The notes beneath the pieces are model-generated. The model had not been told where the DNA came from and did not search any database. It saw only the letters and a list, made by a program, of their open reading frames with translations. The translations under genes and the position numbers were made by a program. 64,000 nucleotides of DNA from RFPI01 sp964470195 (GTDB lineage: Bacteria; Pseudomonadota; Gammaproteobacteria; Burkholderiales; Methylophilaceae), in assembly GCA_964470195.1 (NCBI GenBank), contig CAYYBG010000002.1:1-64000 (forward strand). The letters run 5' to 3'. The first letter of the stretch is position 1; every line of letters begins with the position of its first letter. Below, piece by piece: positions 15,864-25,249 of this stretch.

Positions 15864-17381
15864 ATGGCTATTACTGGCAGACAACCGAGTCAATTTGAGT
15901 TACAGCAACTGATGCAAATGATCAACAGTGGGCAGTTGACTGCAGCTGAATCACAAGCAAAAAAAATGCTGAATAACGGCACGACCCACTTTATGTTGTA
16001 TAACCTATTAGGTATTGCGCTGGATGGTCAAGGCCTCCATAGTGAGGCTGTCTCAGCCTACCAAAAAGGCATCTCATTACAATCCAATATCGCTGACCTG
16101 TATTTTAATCTGGGTATTGCGCAAAGCAACCTTGGCGACCTCGATAGGGCAATACAAAGCTATCAACGCGCTATTCAATTAGAGCCTAATTTTTTTGAGG
16201 CCTACGGCAACATAGGGACCTTGTATCAAAGACAAGGGCTGTTGGCTGATGCTATTAAGCATTATCGTAAAGCATTATCTATTCATCAGGATGCGCGTGG
16301 TTATTTTAATCTGGGTACCGCCTTACGTGATGAAGGTAATTTGAATGAGGCCATCGAAAGCTACGAACAAGCTATTAGGTTATTTCCAAATTATGCAGAC
16401 GCATACTGCAACTTAGGTGAGACTTTGCGCGACCGAGGTGATATGCAAGAGGCAGTGAGTTATTACCAAAAGACCTTGGCACTGAATCCTAATCATCCCA
16501 ACGCTAATTATGATATGGCTGAATTTTTATACTTAGCCAAACGTTTTGATGAGGCTGTTGAGTTTTTTGAACGTAGTCAATTGGATGATTGGCTTGAGCG
16601 AAGTATGTATTGTCTTTACAAAGCAGAAAGGTTTGATGAGTTCAAATCGCGCTTAGATGAAATCGTCAATAAAGGGCCACATGTGGCACCTTTTATGGCC
16701 ACACTCTCTACCCATTATGCAATCAATTTTGCTGTAGATGATCCCTACAATTTTTGCAAAAATGGTTTAGATTTTGTTTATCACACCAGCATCCCAGAAC
16801 TTTCCGAATCCAATAGTCCACTGCTAAAGGCATTGCTGGAGGATATTAATAACAGCGAAATTGCTGAGCGCGTTCAAGGTATGTTGCACAATGGAAAACA
16901 GTCTGCAGGTAATTTATTTAAGCGCCCAGAAGCTTCGTTTAGAAAGCTTGGCGAATTAGTCAAACAGCACTTTAGCTTGTATCGAGAGAAATTTTCTGAT
17001 GCAGACTGTGAGCTAATCAAATGCTTCCCAAAAACACTAGAATTTACCAGCTCTTGGTATGTCAAAATGCGACAAGGTGGCCATTTGGATGCACATATTC
17101 ATGAAATAGGCTGGATTAGTGGTGCGGTATATTTATCGATGCCAAACAATAAACAATCTCCTGAGGAAGGTGCATTTGAATACGGAACACATGGCGATGG
17201 ATATCCACAGAAACATCGTAACTTTCCGGTTGCCCATGTCGTTCCTAATGTCGGTGATATTGTCCTTTTCCCATCATCATTGTTTCACAGAACAATTCCG
17301 TTTTCCTCGGATGAAGAACGCATTTGTATTGCTTTCGATTTGAGACCTGATCAACCCAACCACGCGAGAAGTTCATATTAA
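15864..17381 (+). CDS. TPR-repeat protein with C-terminal 2OG-Fe(II) oxygenase-like domain
   Basis: A 505-residue cytoplasmic protein. Residues about 10-235 contain at least six tetratricopeptide repeats with spacing of 34 residues (for example IADLYFNLGIAQSNLGDLD and ADAYCNLGETLRDRGDMQ). The C-terminal region (about 375-500) resembles putative 2OG-Fe(II) oxygenases: HLDAHIHEIGWISGAVYLSMP supplies an HxxxHxH-type iron site, and VLFPSSLFHRTIPF...ERICIAFDL supplies the distal His and the Arg for 2-oxoglutarate. It could hydroxylate a protein or metabolite recognised by the TPRs; the substrate is unknown. Its stop overlaps the gor start (TAATG), so the two are translationally coupled. Confidence 0.82.
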   Translation: MAITGRQPSQFELQQLMQMINSGQLTAAESQAKKMLNNGTTHFMLYNLLGIALDGQGLHSEAVSAYQKGISLQSNIADLYFNLGIAQSNLGDLDRAIQSYQRAIQLEPNFFEAYGNIGTLYQRQGLLADAIKHYRKALSIHQDARGYFNLGTALRDEGNLNEAIESYEQAIRLFPNYADAYCNLGETLRDRGDMQEAVSYYQKTLALNPNHPNANYDMAEFLYLAKRFDEAVEFFERSQLDDWLERSMYCLYKAERFDEFKSRLDEIVNKGPHVAPFMATLSTHYAINFAVDDPYNFCKNGLDFVYHTSIPELSESNSPLLKALLEDINNSEIAERVQGMLHNGKQSAGNLFKRPEASFRKLGELVKQHFSLYREKFSDADCELIKCFPKTLEFTSSWYVKMRQGGHLDAHIHEIGWISGAVYLSMPNNKQSPEEGAFEYGTHGDGYPQKHRNFPVAHVVPNVGDIVLFPSSLFHRTIPFSSDEERICIAFDLRPDQPNHARSSY

Positions 17382-18733
17382 TGTCAACTCATGAGTTTGA
17401 TTTAATTGTCATTGGTGCTGGTTCAGGTGGGGTGCGAGCAGCTCGAACCATTGCTGGTTTAGGAAAAAAAGTAGCCATTTGTGAACAACGTTTCGCAGGT
17501 GGCACATGTGTCAACATAGGCTGCGTGCCAAAAAAATTATTCGTCTACGCAGCAGATTTTGCTGAACAATTTAAAGCCGCAGGCGGATTTGGTTGGCATC
17601 ACTTGTCACCGAAATTTAATTGGCAAACCCTAGTAGCCAATAAAAACAAAGAAATCGCCAGATTACAGGGTATCTACCAAAAACTCTTACTAGACTCTGG
17701 CGCGACCTTGCTTGAGGGACATGCCGAAATCATCAGTCCACATCAGATAGCTATCGCAGGAAAAACATTTTCCGCCGAGCGAATCTTAATCGCTACAGGC
17801 GCCAGCCCAGTCATCCCCGATATTCCTGGCAATCAATACGCCAAGGTCTCAGATGATATGTTCTACCTTGCTGAACTTCCATCCTCTATCACCATTGTTG
17901 GCGCTGGTTATATTGGTGTTGAGTTTGCCGGTATATTGCATAGATTAGGGGTCAACGTCACTATCATCGACAAGTACCCGCTCATACTCAACGGTTTTGA
18001 CCAAGAAGCGAGGGCATGGATTTCGCAACAAATGTTACAACATGGAATCAATATTCTCTCTGAGCAACGCTTAGTATCCATCACGAAAACCAATCAGGGA
18101 CTTGAATTAGATTTAGCAAATGAAAAAAAATTAGTCACAGACTGTGTGTTGTTTGCAACTGGGAGACGAGCAAATACCGAAAAATTAGGATTAACTGCTC
18201 TAGGAGTGGAGTGTGAGCATGATGGACGTATACGAGTGAATCATCATTATCAAACCAATATTGCAAGCATCTATGCGCTAGGCGATGTAGCCAATAGTAG
18301 ACAGTTAACCCCCTTGGCGCTGGCTGATGCAAACCGCTGGGTCAGTCTGGTGTATGGCGATGGCAACAAAACCTTACCTACCATAGTACCAACAGCGATT
18401 TTCTCGCATCCAGAATATGCCTGTGTAGGACTCACTGAAGAGCAGGCGATACAACAATATGGTGAGGATATTGAAATTTTCAGCACTCAATTTAGACCTA
18501 TGAAACATACACTATCAGGGCTTCCTGAGCGTTTATGGATGAAACTCATTGTGCAGAAATCCAGCGACCTAGTCATTGGGGCACATATGATAGGCGACTC
18601 TGCAGCCGAGATTATTCAGGGACTTGCAATAGCAATGACTGCCGGTGCCACAAAAGCCCACTTTGATTCAACATTAGGCATTCATCCAAGTGCCGCTGAA
18701 GAATTTGTCACTATGCGACAACCACGTCGTTAG
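17381..18733 (+). CDS. gor: Glutathione-disulfide reductase
   Basis: A 450-residue FAD flavoenzyme that reduces oxidised glutathione with NADPH. It has the FAD motif GAGSGGVRAAR (residues 12-22), the redox disulfide GGTCVNIGCVPKK (Cys43, Cys48), the NADPH Rossmann GAGYIGVEFAG (about 172-182) and the C-terminal catalytic HPSAAEE. The middle ALGDVAN FAD motif is also present. Length and motifs match Gor rather than mercuric reductase or lipoamide dehydrogenase. It ends the plus-strand run and overlaps the convergent cfa by four bases. Confidence 0.95.
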   Translation: MSTHEFDLIVIGAGSGGVRAARTIAGLGKKVAICEQRFAGGTCVNIGCVPKKLFVYAADFAEQFKAAGGFGWHHLSPKFNWQTLVANKNKEIARLQGIYQKLLLDSGATLLEGHAEIISPHQIAIAGKTFSAERILIATGASPVIPDIPGNQYAKVSDDMFYLAELPSSITIVGAGYIGVEFAGILHRLGVNVTIIDKYPLILNGFDQEARAWISQQMLQHGINILSEQRLVSITKTNQGLELDLANEKKLVTDCVLFATGRRANTEKLGLTALGVECEHDGRIRVNHHYQTNIASIYALGDVANSRQLTPLALADANRWVSLVYGDGNKTLPTIVPTAIFSHPEYACVGLTEEQAIQQYGEDIEIFSTQFRPMKHTLSGLPERLWMKLIVQKSSDLVIGAHMIGDSAAEIIQGLAIAMTAGATKAHFDSTLGIHPSAAEEFVTMRQPRR

Positions 18734-19863
18734 CGAGCAGGTCGTCTGTAACCCCCAAGCACCCCTTTTTTGGATAGTACCCACTGCCATAGTTGAATAT
18801 CCCTAGCGCGAAATGCACCCGCACATGAAAGCAAGTAATATTTCCACATACGATAGAAATTTTCTCCGTATTGCTGGGAAAATTTTGACCAATGCTGCTG
18901 AAAATTATCATACCAAGCCATCAATGTTTTGTCGTAATCAGCGCCAAAATTATGCAAGTCCTCAACAACAAAGTAGCCTTCTATCGCCTTCGCAATTTGT
19001 TTAATAGAGGGCAAATCACCATTGGGGAAAATATATCGATTTATCCATGGATCAGGGGCAGTATCTGAGACATTTTTACCTATCGTATGGAGTAAAAATA
19101 ATCCATCATCCTTCAGGCAACGTTCAGCCACTTGCACAAAAGATGAATAATTTTTTCTTCCCACATGCTCAAACATGCCGACACTTGCAATGGCATCAAA
19201 TGGTTCATTTAACTCACGATAATCTTGTAATCGAAACTCAACCGATAATCCATCACAGCGCGCTTTTCCTAGCTCTAGCTGTTGTTTAGATATGGTCACC
19301 CCCACACAATTGACGCGATATTTTTCTGCAGCATAAGCCATTAAACTACCCCAGCCACAACCGATATCGAGCAAACGCATACCAGGTCGCAATTGGAGTT
19401 TTTGACAAATCAGCTCCAGTTTATCCTGTTGAGCCTGATCTAGAGTTTTTGCTTGTGCCCAATACCCACAGGTATAGGTCATACGTTGATCAAGCATAGA
19501 CTGATAAAAATCATTGCCAATATCATAGTGATGGCTCCCTACTTGCCATGCACGGGTTTTGTTTTGCATATTGAAAATTTTGAACTGTAAGGCATGAAAA
19601 AGCAGTCGCATGGGCTGGACTTTTTTATGGACTTCAGCACGCAAAATGCGATAAAAAAACTCATCCAAACACTCTACTTGCCAGTCGCCTTGGATATAGG
19701 ACTCCCCTAACCCAAGGCTTCCTGATGACAAAATATGTTGGATTGCTTCGGGGTTGAGTAACTGCATATCCCAAGCTTGAGTACCATTTAAGTGAATGCC
19801 CGCTTCTTGAAGTAATTGCTCAAAGAGCTTTGTTAACTTTCTTGAACTCATCAACACCTCCAT
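18730..19863 (-). CDS. cfa: Cyclopropane-fatty-acyl-phospholipid synthase
   Basis: A 377-residue SAM-dependent methyltransferase that adds a methylene bridge to unsaturated acyl chains of membrane phospholipids. It has the N-terminal lipid-binding region (LGLGESYIQGDWQVECLDEF), SAM motif I LLDIGCGWGSLMAYAA (about residue 160), VGVTISKQQ, and family segments HYDIGNDFYQSMLDQRMTYTCGYW and MFEHVGRKNYSSF. Length is close to E. coli Cfa. It lies alone on the minus strand, with 290 bases upstream that show no gene and end the next unit. Confidence 0.95.
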   Translation of the reverse strand: MEVLMSSRKLTKLFEQLLQEAGIHLNGTQAWDMQLLNPEAIQHILSSGSLGLGESYIQGDWQVECLDEFFYRILRAEVHKKVQPMRLLFHALQFKIFNMQNKTRAWQVGSHHYDIGNDFYQSMLDQRMTYTCGYWAQAKTLDQAQQDKLELICQKLQLRPGMRLLDIGCGWGSLMAYAAEKYRVNCVGVTISKQQLELGKARCDGLSVEFRLQDYRELNEPFDAIASVGMFEHVGRKNYSSFVQVAERCLKDDGLFLLHTIGKNVSDTAPDPWINRYIFPNGDLPSIKQIAKAIEGYFVVEDLHNFGADYDKTLMAWYDNFQQHWSKFSQQYGENFYRMWKYYLLSCAGAFRARDIQLWQWVLSKKGVLGGYRRPAR

Positions 19864-20125
19864 CGGGAAATCATCATCGACTTACTGATAAACTAGTTGT
19901 GTGACATCTTATTTAACTACCGTTTCAAGCTAATAGCAAAAAAGTCCGATATTGTTTCATCGTTTTCCAAATTTAACGTAATGAAAATTGTAAATAAAAG
20001 ATTATTATAGACTACATAATTGCAACTATCTTTTTCTCAATGACGCGTTCAGCACACGCTCTATTCTCTTTGATGAAAACCCCTTAAGTCCGTCCAACGA
20101 ACAGTCTGCAAAAATCTAACCATCG

Positions 20126-20150
20126 CAAAAACTGCGTTTTTGATTATTAT
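20126..20150 (-). terminator. Weak hairpin after the CAT-like gene
   Basis: CAAAAAC/GTTTTTG arms with a TGC-type loop lie a few bases past the CAT-like gene's stop. The T run on the minus strand is short, so termination may be inefficient. Confidence 0.3.
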
Positions 20151-20153
20151 TTT

Positions 20154-20789
20154 TTAAAGCCCCAATGCCGTCGCAGGGTCGTTGCAGAGTGTTTTTAAGA
20201 TCTCGAAGAATTGACCAAGATGATAGCCGTCAACTAGCGCGTGATTCACCTGTACTGCCACTGGTAACGACAATACTCCATTGACTAACCTGAATTTACC
20301 AAAGGAGATAATAGGAACCGATGAGTATTGCTTTGAGTAGGGGTGAGTAAGTGCACTGAAAGATAGCCAAGGGATATTAGTGATAAAAAAACGCTCGTAT
20401 TTATCGGTTGTTGCGAGATTAGGTCTATTTTTGACATCATCAATTAGTTGTTTGCTATGGTCATAAAATTCGCTGAACAGCCCCAAATGTTGGATATCGC
20501 AGAATGAGAAAAGACCATCTTTCACGGTCACTGTAAAACTTGGAAGACATTCCTCGAATTCGACCAATGTGCCATCAATAATCCGCTGTCGAAATGCCAC
20601 AACCCCATTAGCCGCCATCACCGCCAAATAGGCCATAGGCAAAAAAAATCCACACGAGGTTTTATCAACTAAAGCTTTGAGGTTGGTGATATCGACATCT
20701 ACCGTAACAGAAAGATGAGGCATTTCATGATGACGGAAGGCAAGGTAAATGTCTTTACGAGGATAACTAGCAAGATCAATATGTTTCAT
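20154..20789 (-). CDS. Chloramphenicol acetyltransferase-like acyltransferase
   Basis: A 211-residue protein of the trimeric type A CAT family. The catalytic motif is present as NHALVDGYHLGQFF (His183, with Asp187 in the HxxxDG pattern), and the PIISFGKF segment before it matches the conserved PIFTFGKY of CATs. Length equals that of classic CATs. These enzymes transfer acetyl from acetyl-CoA to a hydroxyl; chloramphenicol is the known substrate, but chromosomal homologues in non-clinical bacteria often have unknown acceptors. It stands alone with long AT-rich flanks, which is compatible with acquisition. Resistance cannot be concluded. Confidence 0.82.
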   Translation of the reverse strand: MKHIDLASYPRKDIYLAFRHHEMPHLSVTVDVDITNLKALVDKTSCGFFLPMAYLAVMAANGVVAFRQRIIDGTLVEFEECLPSFTVTVKDGLFSFCDIQHLGLFSEFYDHSKQLIDDVKNRPNLATTDKYERFFITNIPWLSFSALTHPYSKQYSSVPIISFGKFRLVNGVLSLPVAVQVNHALVDGYHLGQFFEILKTLCNDPATALGL

Positions 20790-21170
20790 AAAAAAGCAAC
20801 CTTAAGATTTTCATCAAATTGGTAGTAATTCAGCGCTTGTTTCAAACTCATTTAAGCACAAGCTAATCAATTTTTATTTTGCTGTTTGAAGCTAAACAAA
20901 TTAGCTAGATTAAGACATCACAATTTGATGTGCCAGTAAATTCGAAACGATTTTTTATATGGATGCATAAACTCAAAAAGAGTGAAGTAAAAATACTATC
21001 AACCATTTCTCTACACCCAAGCACTGTAATCAGACCCCATCCGATTTAAGCAAATTGCATATCCATTATTTTTTGCTTTTTTTATTGGCAAGCCTATTGA
21101 TTGTTTAAAGCCAACTGAAGTCCATCGATATAGGAATTGGCGTATTCATAACAGATTTATTTAAAAACGA
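20790..21170. other. Gene-poor AT-rich intergenic stretch
   Basis: Between the CAT-like gene and the rpoD-tRNA unit nothing coding is supported in this part: no ORF with family character, no RNA gene and no clear repeat were seen. Its promoter-proximal end probably carries the CAT-like gene's promoter. Confidence 0.5.
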
Positions 21171-21269
21171 CTACACGCTTTTTTTGAGCGCATATTTTCC
21201 TGACAAAATGATAATAATGATGACAAGCCAAGATACAACAACAATACTCTCATTTGTCCCTGAAGCCAT
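21171..21269 (-). CDS. Possible small single-span membrane protein (32 codons)
   Basis: An ATG-initiated ORF directly after a TAA stop encodes 32 residues: a polar start (MASGTNES), a strongly hydrophobic core (VVVSWLVIIIIIL) and a positive tail (GKYALKKSV). This is the layout of a small inner-membrane protein, but there is no convincing ribosome site and AT-rich DNA readily gives such cores. I do not recognise it. Confidence 0.22.
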   Translation of the reverse strand: MASGTNESIVVVSWLVIIIIILSGKYALKKSV

Positions 21270-21327
21270 TTAATTCAGCTTAAATCTAACTCAGAATCCA
21301 CTATCAAATCTCCCGAATGATCTATCA

Positions 21328-21358
21328 ATAAAAAACCCCAGTTATTGCTAACTGGGGT
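21328..21358 (-). terminator. Intrinsic terminator after the tRNA / rpoD unit
   Basis: On the minus strand ACCCCAGTT-AGCAAT-AACTGGGGT is followed by six T residues, five bases after the tRNA CCA end. Confidence 0.9.
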
Positions 21359-21362
21359 CGTT

Positions 21363-21439
21363 TGGTGGGCCCACCAGGACTTGAACCTGGGACCAAAGGA
21401 TTATGAGTCCTCTGCTCTAACCAACTGAGCTATAGGCCC
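21363..21439 (-). tRNA. tRNA with CAT anticodon, probably tRNA-Ile2 (lysidine type)
   Basis: A 77-base cloverleaf with encoded CCA: acceptor GGGCCTA/TGGGCCC, D-arm GCTC..GAGC, anticodon stem GAGGA/TCCTT with loop CTCATAA (anticodon CAT), T-arm CCAGG-TTCAAGT-CCTGG. CAT can be Met or, after TilS modification, Ile (AUA). The variable region TTGGTC and T-loop TTCAAGTCC match the pattern of E. coli tRNA-Ile2 rather than elongator Met (TTCGAATC), so Ile2 is favoured. It lies eight bases past the rpoD stop, before a shared terminator. Confidence 0.93.
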
Positions 21440-21447
21440 GAAACTGA

Positions 21448-23367
21448 TTAATCCTGACCATTTTCCAAGAAACTACGGAGCCGCTCAGAGCGGGTAGGAT
21501 GACGCAATTTTCGCAAAGCCTTGGCTTCTATCTGGCGAATACGTTCTCGGGTTACATCAAACTGCTTACCAACTTCTTCGAGTGTGTGGTCGGTATTCAT
21601 CTCGATACCGAAGCGCATACGCAAGACTTTGGCTTCCCGAGGTGTCAGCGATTCGAGTACTTCCTTAGTTGCGTCTCGCAAGCTACCGTATACCGCAGCA
21701 TCGACGGGGGCAAGCGTAACGCTATCCTCGATGAAATCGCCTAAATGGGAGTCATCATCATCACCAATTGGAGTTTCCATTGAAATTGGCTCTTTGCTGA
21801 TTTTGAGAATTTTGCGAATTTTCTCTTCTGGCATTTCCATCTTTTCCGCCAATGTCGCTGGATCGGGCTCTAAGCCTGTTTCTTGCAAAATCTGACGGCT
21901 GATACGATTCATCTTATTGATGGTTTCTATCATATGCACTGGGATACGGATAGTACGGGCTTGGTCGGCGATAGATCGAGTTATTGCTTGGCGTATCCAC
22001 CAAGTTGCATAAGTTGAAAATTTGTAACCTCGACGATATTCAAATTTATCCACTGCCTTCATCAAGCCGATGTTGCCTTCTTGGATCAAATCTAGGAATT
22101 GCAGGCCACGATTGGTATATTTTTTTGCAATAGAAATCACCAAACGAAGATTGGCCTCAATCATTTCACGTTTTGCACGTCGGGCACGCGCTTCACCCGT
22201 GGTCATTTGTTTATTGATCTCTTTCAACTCTTTGATAGGAATTCCTACCCGCGTTTGGATATCCAGCAGTCGTTGCTGTTGATCCTGAATAGAATGGGTA
22301 TATCGAGCTAATTTCTGCACATAAGGCTTATCTAGAGCTAGCTCACGGTTCAACCATTCCATATCACATTCATTACCTGGGAAGGATTTAATGAAGTGCT
22401 GGCGTGGCATCCCTGATTTGTCTACACAGAAATCCATTATCTTGCGCTCGTGACTACGAATTTCATCAACCATCTTACGTACTTGATCACATAATGCTTC
22501 AACTTGTTTGGCTGAGAAACGGAAAGCTGTCAGCGCCTCTAAAATTTGCGCTTGTAATTCTTGATATTTCTTATCTTGTGAGCCTTTTTCAGAAAGTATT
22601 TTGCTCATCTTTTGATGTGCTTCACGGATATCGACAAAACGTGTTAATACCTCTTGTTTTAACTTTGCCAAGGCCTCGGCAGAAATTGCAGCTGACTTTG
22701 CACCGTCATCGTCATCATCTTCAGCGTCTTCTTCAACCTCAGCATCTTCATCTTCAGAAGCTGAAGCAATCACATCGTCCATTCCCATATCAGCATCGAT
22801 TAAACCATCCACTAGCTCATCAACACTTAATTCATCGGTTTCAACCTTTCCAATCAGGAAAAGCAACTCAGAGATGGTCGTTGGACAAACTGCGATTGCC
22901 TGCACCATGTGCTTAAGACCGTCCTCGATACGCTTGGCGATTTCAATTTCACCTTCTCGAGTAAGCAAATCGACTGTGCCCATCTCACGCATATACATAC
23001 GCACTGGGTCGGTGGTGCGGCCAAATTCAGAATCTACTGTCGCCAATGCCTGCTCCGCCTCTTCGGCAGCATCTTCGTCAGCAACAGCAGGAGGTGCATC
23101 TGACATCAACAATACTTCAGCATCAGGCGCTTCTTCATAGACTTGGATACCCATGTCATTAATCATGCCGATAATGCTATCGATCTGTTCCGAATCTTGA
23201 ACATCATCTGGCAAATGGTCATTAATTTCAGCGTAAGTAAGGTAGCCACGCTCCTTACCTAGCACAATCAACATTTTTAGACGAGCTCGGCCATCTATAT
23301 GTTGTTCTTGATCGCTGATAGGTTGTTTGTTTGCTAGGTCTTTATCTTTTGCCATGTCTTTTGCCAT
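21448..23367 (-). CDS. rpoD: RNA polymerase sigma factor RpoD (sigma-70)
   Basis: The primary sigma factor, about 639 residues. Region 1.1 is at the N-terminus, region 1.2 covers RTTDPVRMYMREMG, and a long non-conserved acidic insert (about residues 205-230, Asp/Glu-rich) follows as in proteobacterial sigma-70. Regions 2.3-2.4 are KFEYRRGYKFSTYATWWIRQ and QAITRSIADQARTIRIPVHM; region 4.2 ends with TRERIRQIEAKALRKLRHP. ATG 23367 is favoured because AGAGG lies five bases upstream; a TTG directly precedes it. It is the last protein gene of the dnaG-rpoD unit, read through into the tRNA. Confidence 0.98.
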   Translation of the reverse strand: MAKDMAKDKDLANKQPISDQEQHIDGRARLKMLIVLGKERGYLTYAEINDHLPDDVQDSEQIDSIIGMINDMGIQVYEEAPDAEVLLMSDAPPAVADEDAAEEAEQALATVDSEFGRTTDPVRMYMREMGTVDLLTREGEIEIAKRIEDGLKHMVQAIAVCPTTISELLFLIGKVETDELSVDELVDGLIDADMGMDDVIASASEDEDAEVEEDAEDDDDDGAKSAAISAEALAKLKQEVLTRFVDIREAHQKMSKILSEKGSQDKKYQELQAQILEALTAFRFSAKQVEALCDQVRKMVDEIRSHERKIMDFCVDKSGMPRQHFIKSFPGNECDMEWLNRELALDKPYVQKLARYTHSIQDQQQRLLDIQTRVGIPIKELKEINKQMTTGEARARRAKREMIEANLRLVISIAKKYTNRGLQFLDLIQEGNIGLMKAVDKFEYRRGYKFSTYATWWIRQAITRSIADQARTIRIPVHMIETINKMNRISRQILQETGLEPDPATLAEKMEMPEEKIRKILKISKEPISMETPIGDDDDSHLGDFIEDSVTLAPVDAAVYGSLRDATKEVLESLTPREAKVLRMRFGIEMNTDHTLEEVGKQFDVTRERIRQIEAKALRKLRHPTRSERLRSFLENGQD

Positions 23368-23447
23368 CAATACCTCTATGCCGAAAGTTCGTAAAAACTG
23401 CGGAAAGCCTTAAATTATAACACAAAATCACTCTCATTTTTGAGCCA

Positions 23448-25160
23448 TTACCTTTTTTTGAGTATGGCTTTTTCCTCTTCGGTCAGCGCACTTAGCGGTT
23501 TTTTTAATAACTCTGTGCGCAATTTTTCTTGATGTTCTTTGCGCAAAATCGTTAATCCAGCCAAATACTCTTCTACCATGTCAGGATTTTTTTCCGTCAG
23601 GGCCACGTCATGATGCAAGTTGGATGAAATCGACTCACTCATCACGCTTTGCATGTGCATCAACAAACTTCCTGCGTTTGACTGTGGAAACTGCAAAGCA
23701 GTTTCAATGGCACTCGCCAACAAAGCTTGTTCAGGTTCATCGCGTTGCAATACCGCCAAATCCTCAACTTTTGCCAATTCAGGAAACTGCAATAAGATTA
23801 ACAACATTCTGCGCGCCAATGAAAATGCTTTGCGTTGTAGTTTTTGATTTGGCTTATTGCTCTCTGAATTTTTTGGTGCTGGGCGAATATGTTCTCTTAA
23901 TTCTGGCACGCTGAGTCCCACGATATCCGCCACAGATTTTTCTAATAATAATCGAAATTTTCCAGCACGAATCTGTTGCAGTATCGGCTCCATTTGCTTA
24001 AGAAATTTCACCTTATCTTCCTGAGAGGAAAGAGCATTATCCTGGGTTAAAGTCTGTAATAAATACTGTGATAAGGGTATCGCTTGTTGCATCATTTGTT
24101 CAAACGCAAGTTTGCCATGCTCACGAACAAAACTATCTGGATCATGTTCTGCTGGCAAAAATAAAAAGCTTAGTTGCAACCCATCTGTGAGGGCTGGTAA
24201 GGCGTTCATAGCAGCGCGCCACGCTGCGTTTCGCCCAGCATTATCGCCATCAAAACAGAATATGATATGGTCGGTATGGCGCACTAATTTAGTGATATGA
24301 AATGGAGTTGTTGCAGTTCCTAAAGCAGCCACTGCGTAGTCGATGCCATATTGAGCCAATGCGACGACATCCATATAGCCTTCTACTACCAATACTTTTC
24401 CTGCATCACGAATCGCACGACGCGCCAAATATAAGCCGTACAATTCATGACCTTTTTGAAACACCGGGGTTTCTGGTGAGTTGTAATATTTAGGGTTATC
24501 TTCAGGGTTAATGATACGCCCCCCAAAACCGACTACTTGCCCCTTTTGATCATGGATAGGAAACATAATCCGATGGCGAAATCTATCATAGCGTTTACCT
24601 TGCTCATTATTCACTACCAAGCCAGCGCTATCTAATACTTCGGCATCATAATGCTTAAATACCGCTTGTAAATTTTGCCAACCTGACGGTGCATAGCCAA
24701 TTTGAAAGCGTGCTGCAATTTGCCCTGTTAAGCCACGACTTTTGAGATATTCAATGGCAACAGAGGATTGCTTTAATTGCATACGATAAAACTCATTGGA
24801 TTTTTGTAACACCTCCAACAAACCCAAACTGACGGCTTTTTGTTCAGCTGCCTGCTTGACATCACGGGTTTGTTGCGGCACCACCATGCCGACTTGCTTA
24901 GCAAGTTCTTGTACAGACTCTATAAAGCTTAAACCCAAATACTCCATCAAAAAACCAATCGCTGTTCCATGAGCACCGCAACCAAAACAGTGATAAAACT
25001 GCTTGCTCGGACTGACGGTAAAGGAGGGTGACTTTTCTTGGTGAAATGGGCAACAAGCCATGTAATTAGCCCCGGCTTTTTTCAACGGAACGCTTTTGTC
25101 AATCAAATCAACAATGTCGATGCGATTGACTAGTTCTTGGATAAAGCTATCAGGAATCAT
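23448..25160 (-). CDS. dnaG: DNA primase
   Basis: A 570-residue primase making RNA primers for replication. The N-terminal CHC2 zinc site has Cys37, His40, Cys58 and Cys61 (CCPFHQEKSPSF and HCFGCGAHG). The TOPRIM domain has VVEGYMDVVAL and FCFDGDNAGRNAA. A C-terminal DnaB-binding region follows. Length is slightly below E. coli DnaG (581). It is preceded by a strong terminator after yqeY, so dnaG-rpoD has its own promoter or uses readthrough from rpsU-yqeY. Confidence 0.97.
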   Translation of the reverse strand: MIPDSFIQELVNRIDIVDLIDKSVPLKKAGANYMACCPFHQEKSPSFTVSPSKQFYHCFGCGAHGTAIGFLMEYLGLSFIESVQELAKQVGMVVPQQTRDVKQAAEQKAVSLGLLEVLQKSNEFYRMQLKQSSVAIEYLKSRGLTGQIAARFQIGYAPSGWQNLQAVFKHYDAEVLDSAGLVVNNEQGKRYDRFRHRIMFPIHDQKGQVVGFGGRIINPEDNPKYYNSPETPVFQKGHELYGLYLARRAIRDAGKVLVVEGYMDVVALAQYGIDYAVAALGTATTPFHITKLVRHTDHIIFCFDGDNAGRNAAWRAAMNALPALTDGLQLSFLFLPAEHDPDSFVREHGKLAFEQMMQQAIPLSQYLLQTLTQDNALSSQEDKVKFLKQMEPILQQIRAGKFRLLLEKSVADIVGLSVPELREHIRPAPKNSESNKPNQKLQRKAFSLARRMLLILLQFPELAKVEDLAVLQRDEPEQALLASAIETALQFPQSNAGSLLMHMQSVMSESISSNLHHDVALTEKNPDMVEEYLAGLTILRKEHQEKLRTELLKKPLSALTEEEKAILKKR

Positions 25161-25198
25161 GGCTTTTTATTCACTTGTTATTGAAACGCTGCCTAGAA

Positions 25199-25224
25199 AT
25201 AAAAAAAGGAGCTTGCGCTCCTTT
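25199..25224 (-). terminator. Intrinsic terminator between yqeY and dnaG
   Basis: On the minus strand AAAGGAGC-GCAA-GCTCCTTT is followed by a run of T residues, 26 bases after the yqeY stop. In this macromolecular-synthesis operon it would lower dnaG relative to rpsU. Confidence 0.88.
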
Positions 25225-25249
25225 AGATTGTAAGCCAAATCGTTAAACT

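Noticed and set aside
21363..21439. tRNA as the integration site of the integrase at 58 kb
   Set aside because: The tRNA 3' end is not repeated near the integrase and is 37 kb away; no link is visible.
21521..21895. 124-codon plus-strand ORF
   Set aside because: It lies wholly antisense to rpoD and has no family character.
22404..22916. 170-codon plus-strand ORF rich in His/Leu/Gln
   Set aside because: It is antisense to the acidic insert of RpoD; the composition follows from that low-complexity stretch.
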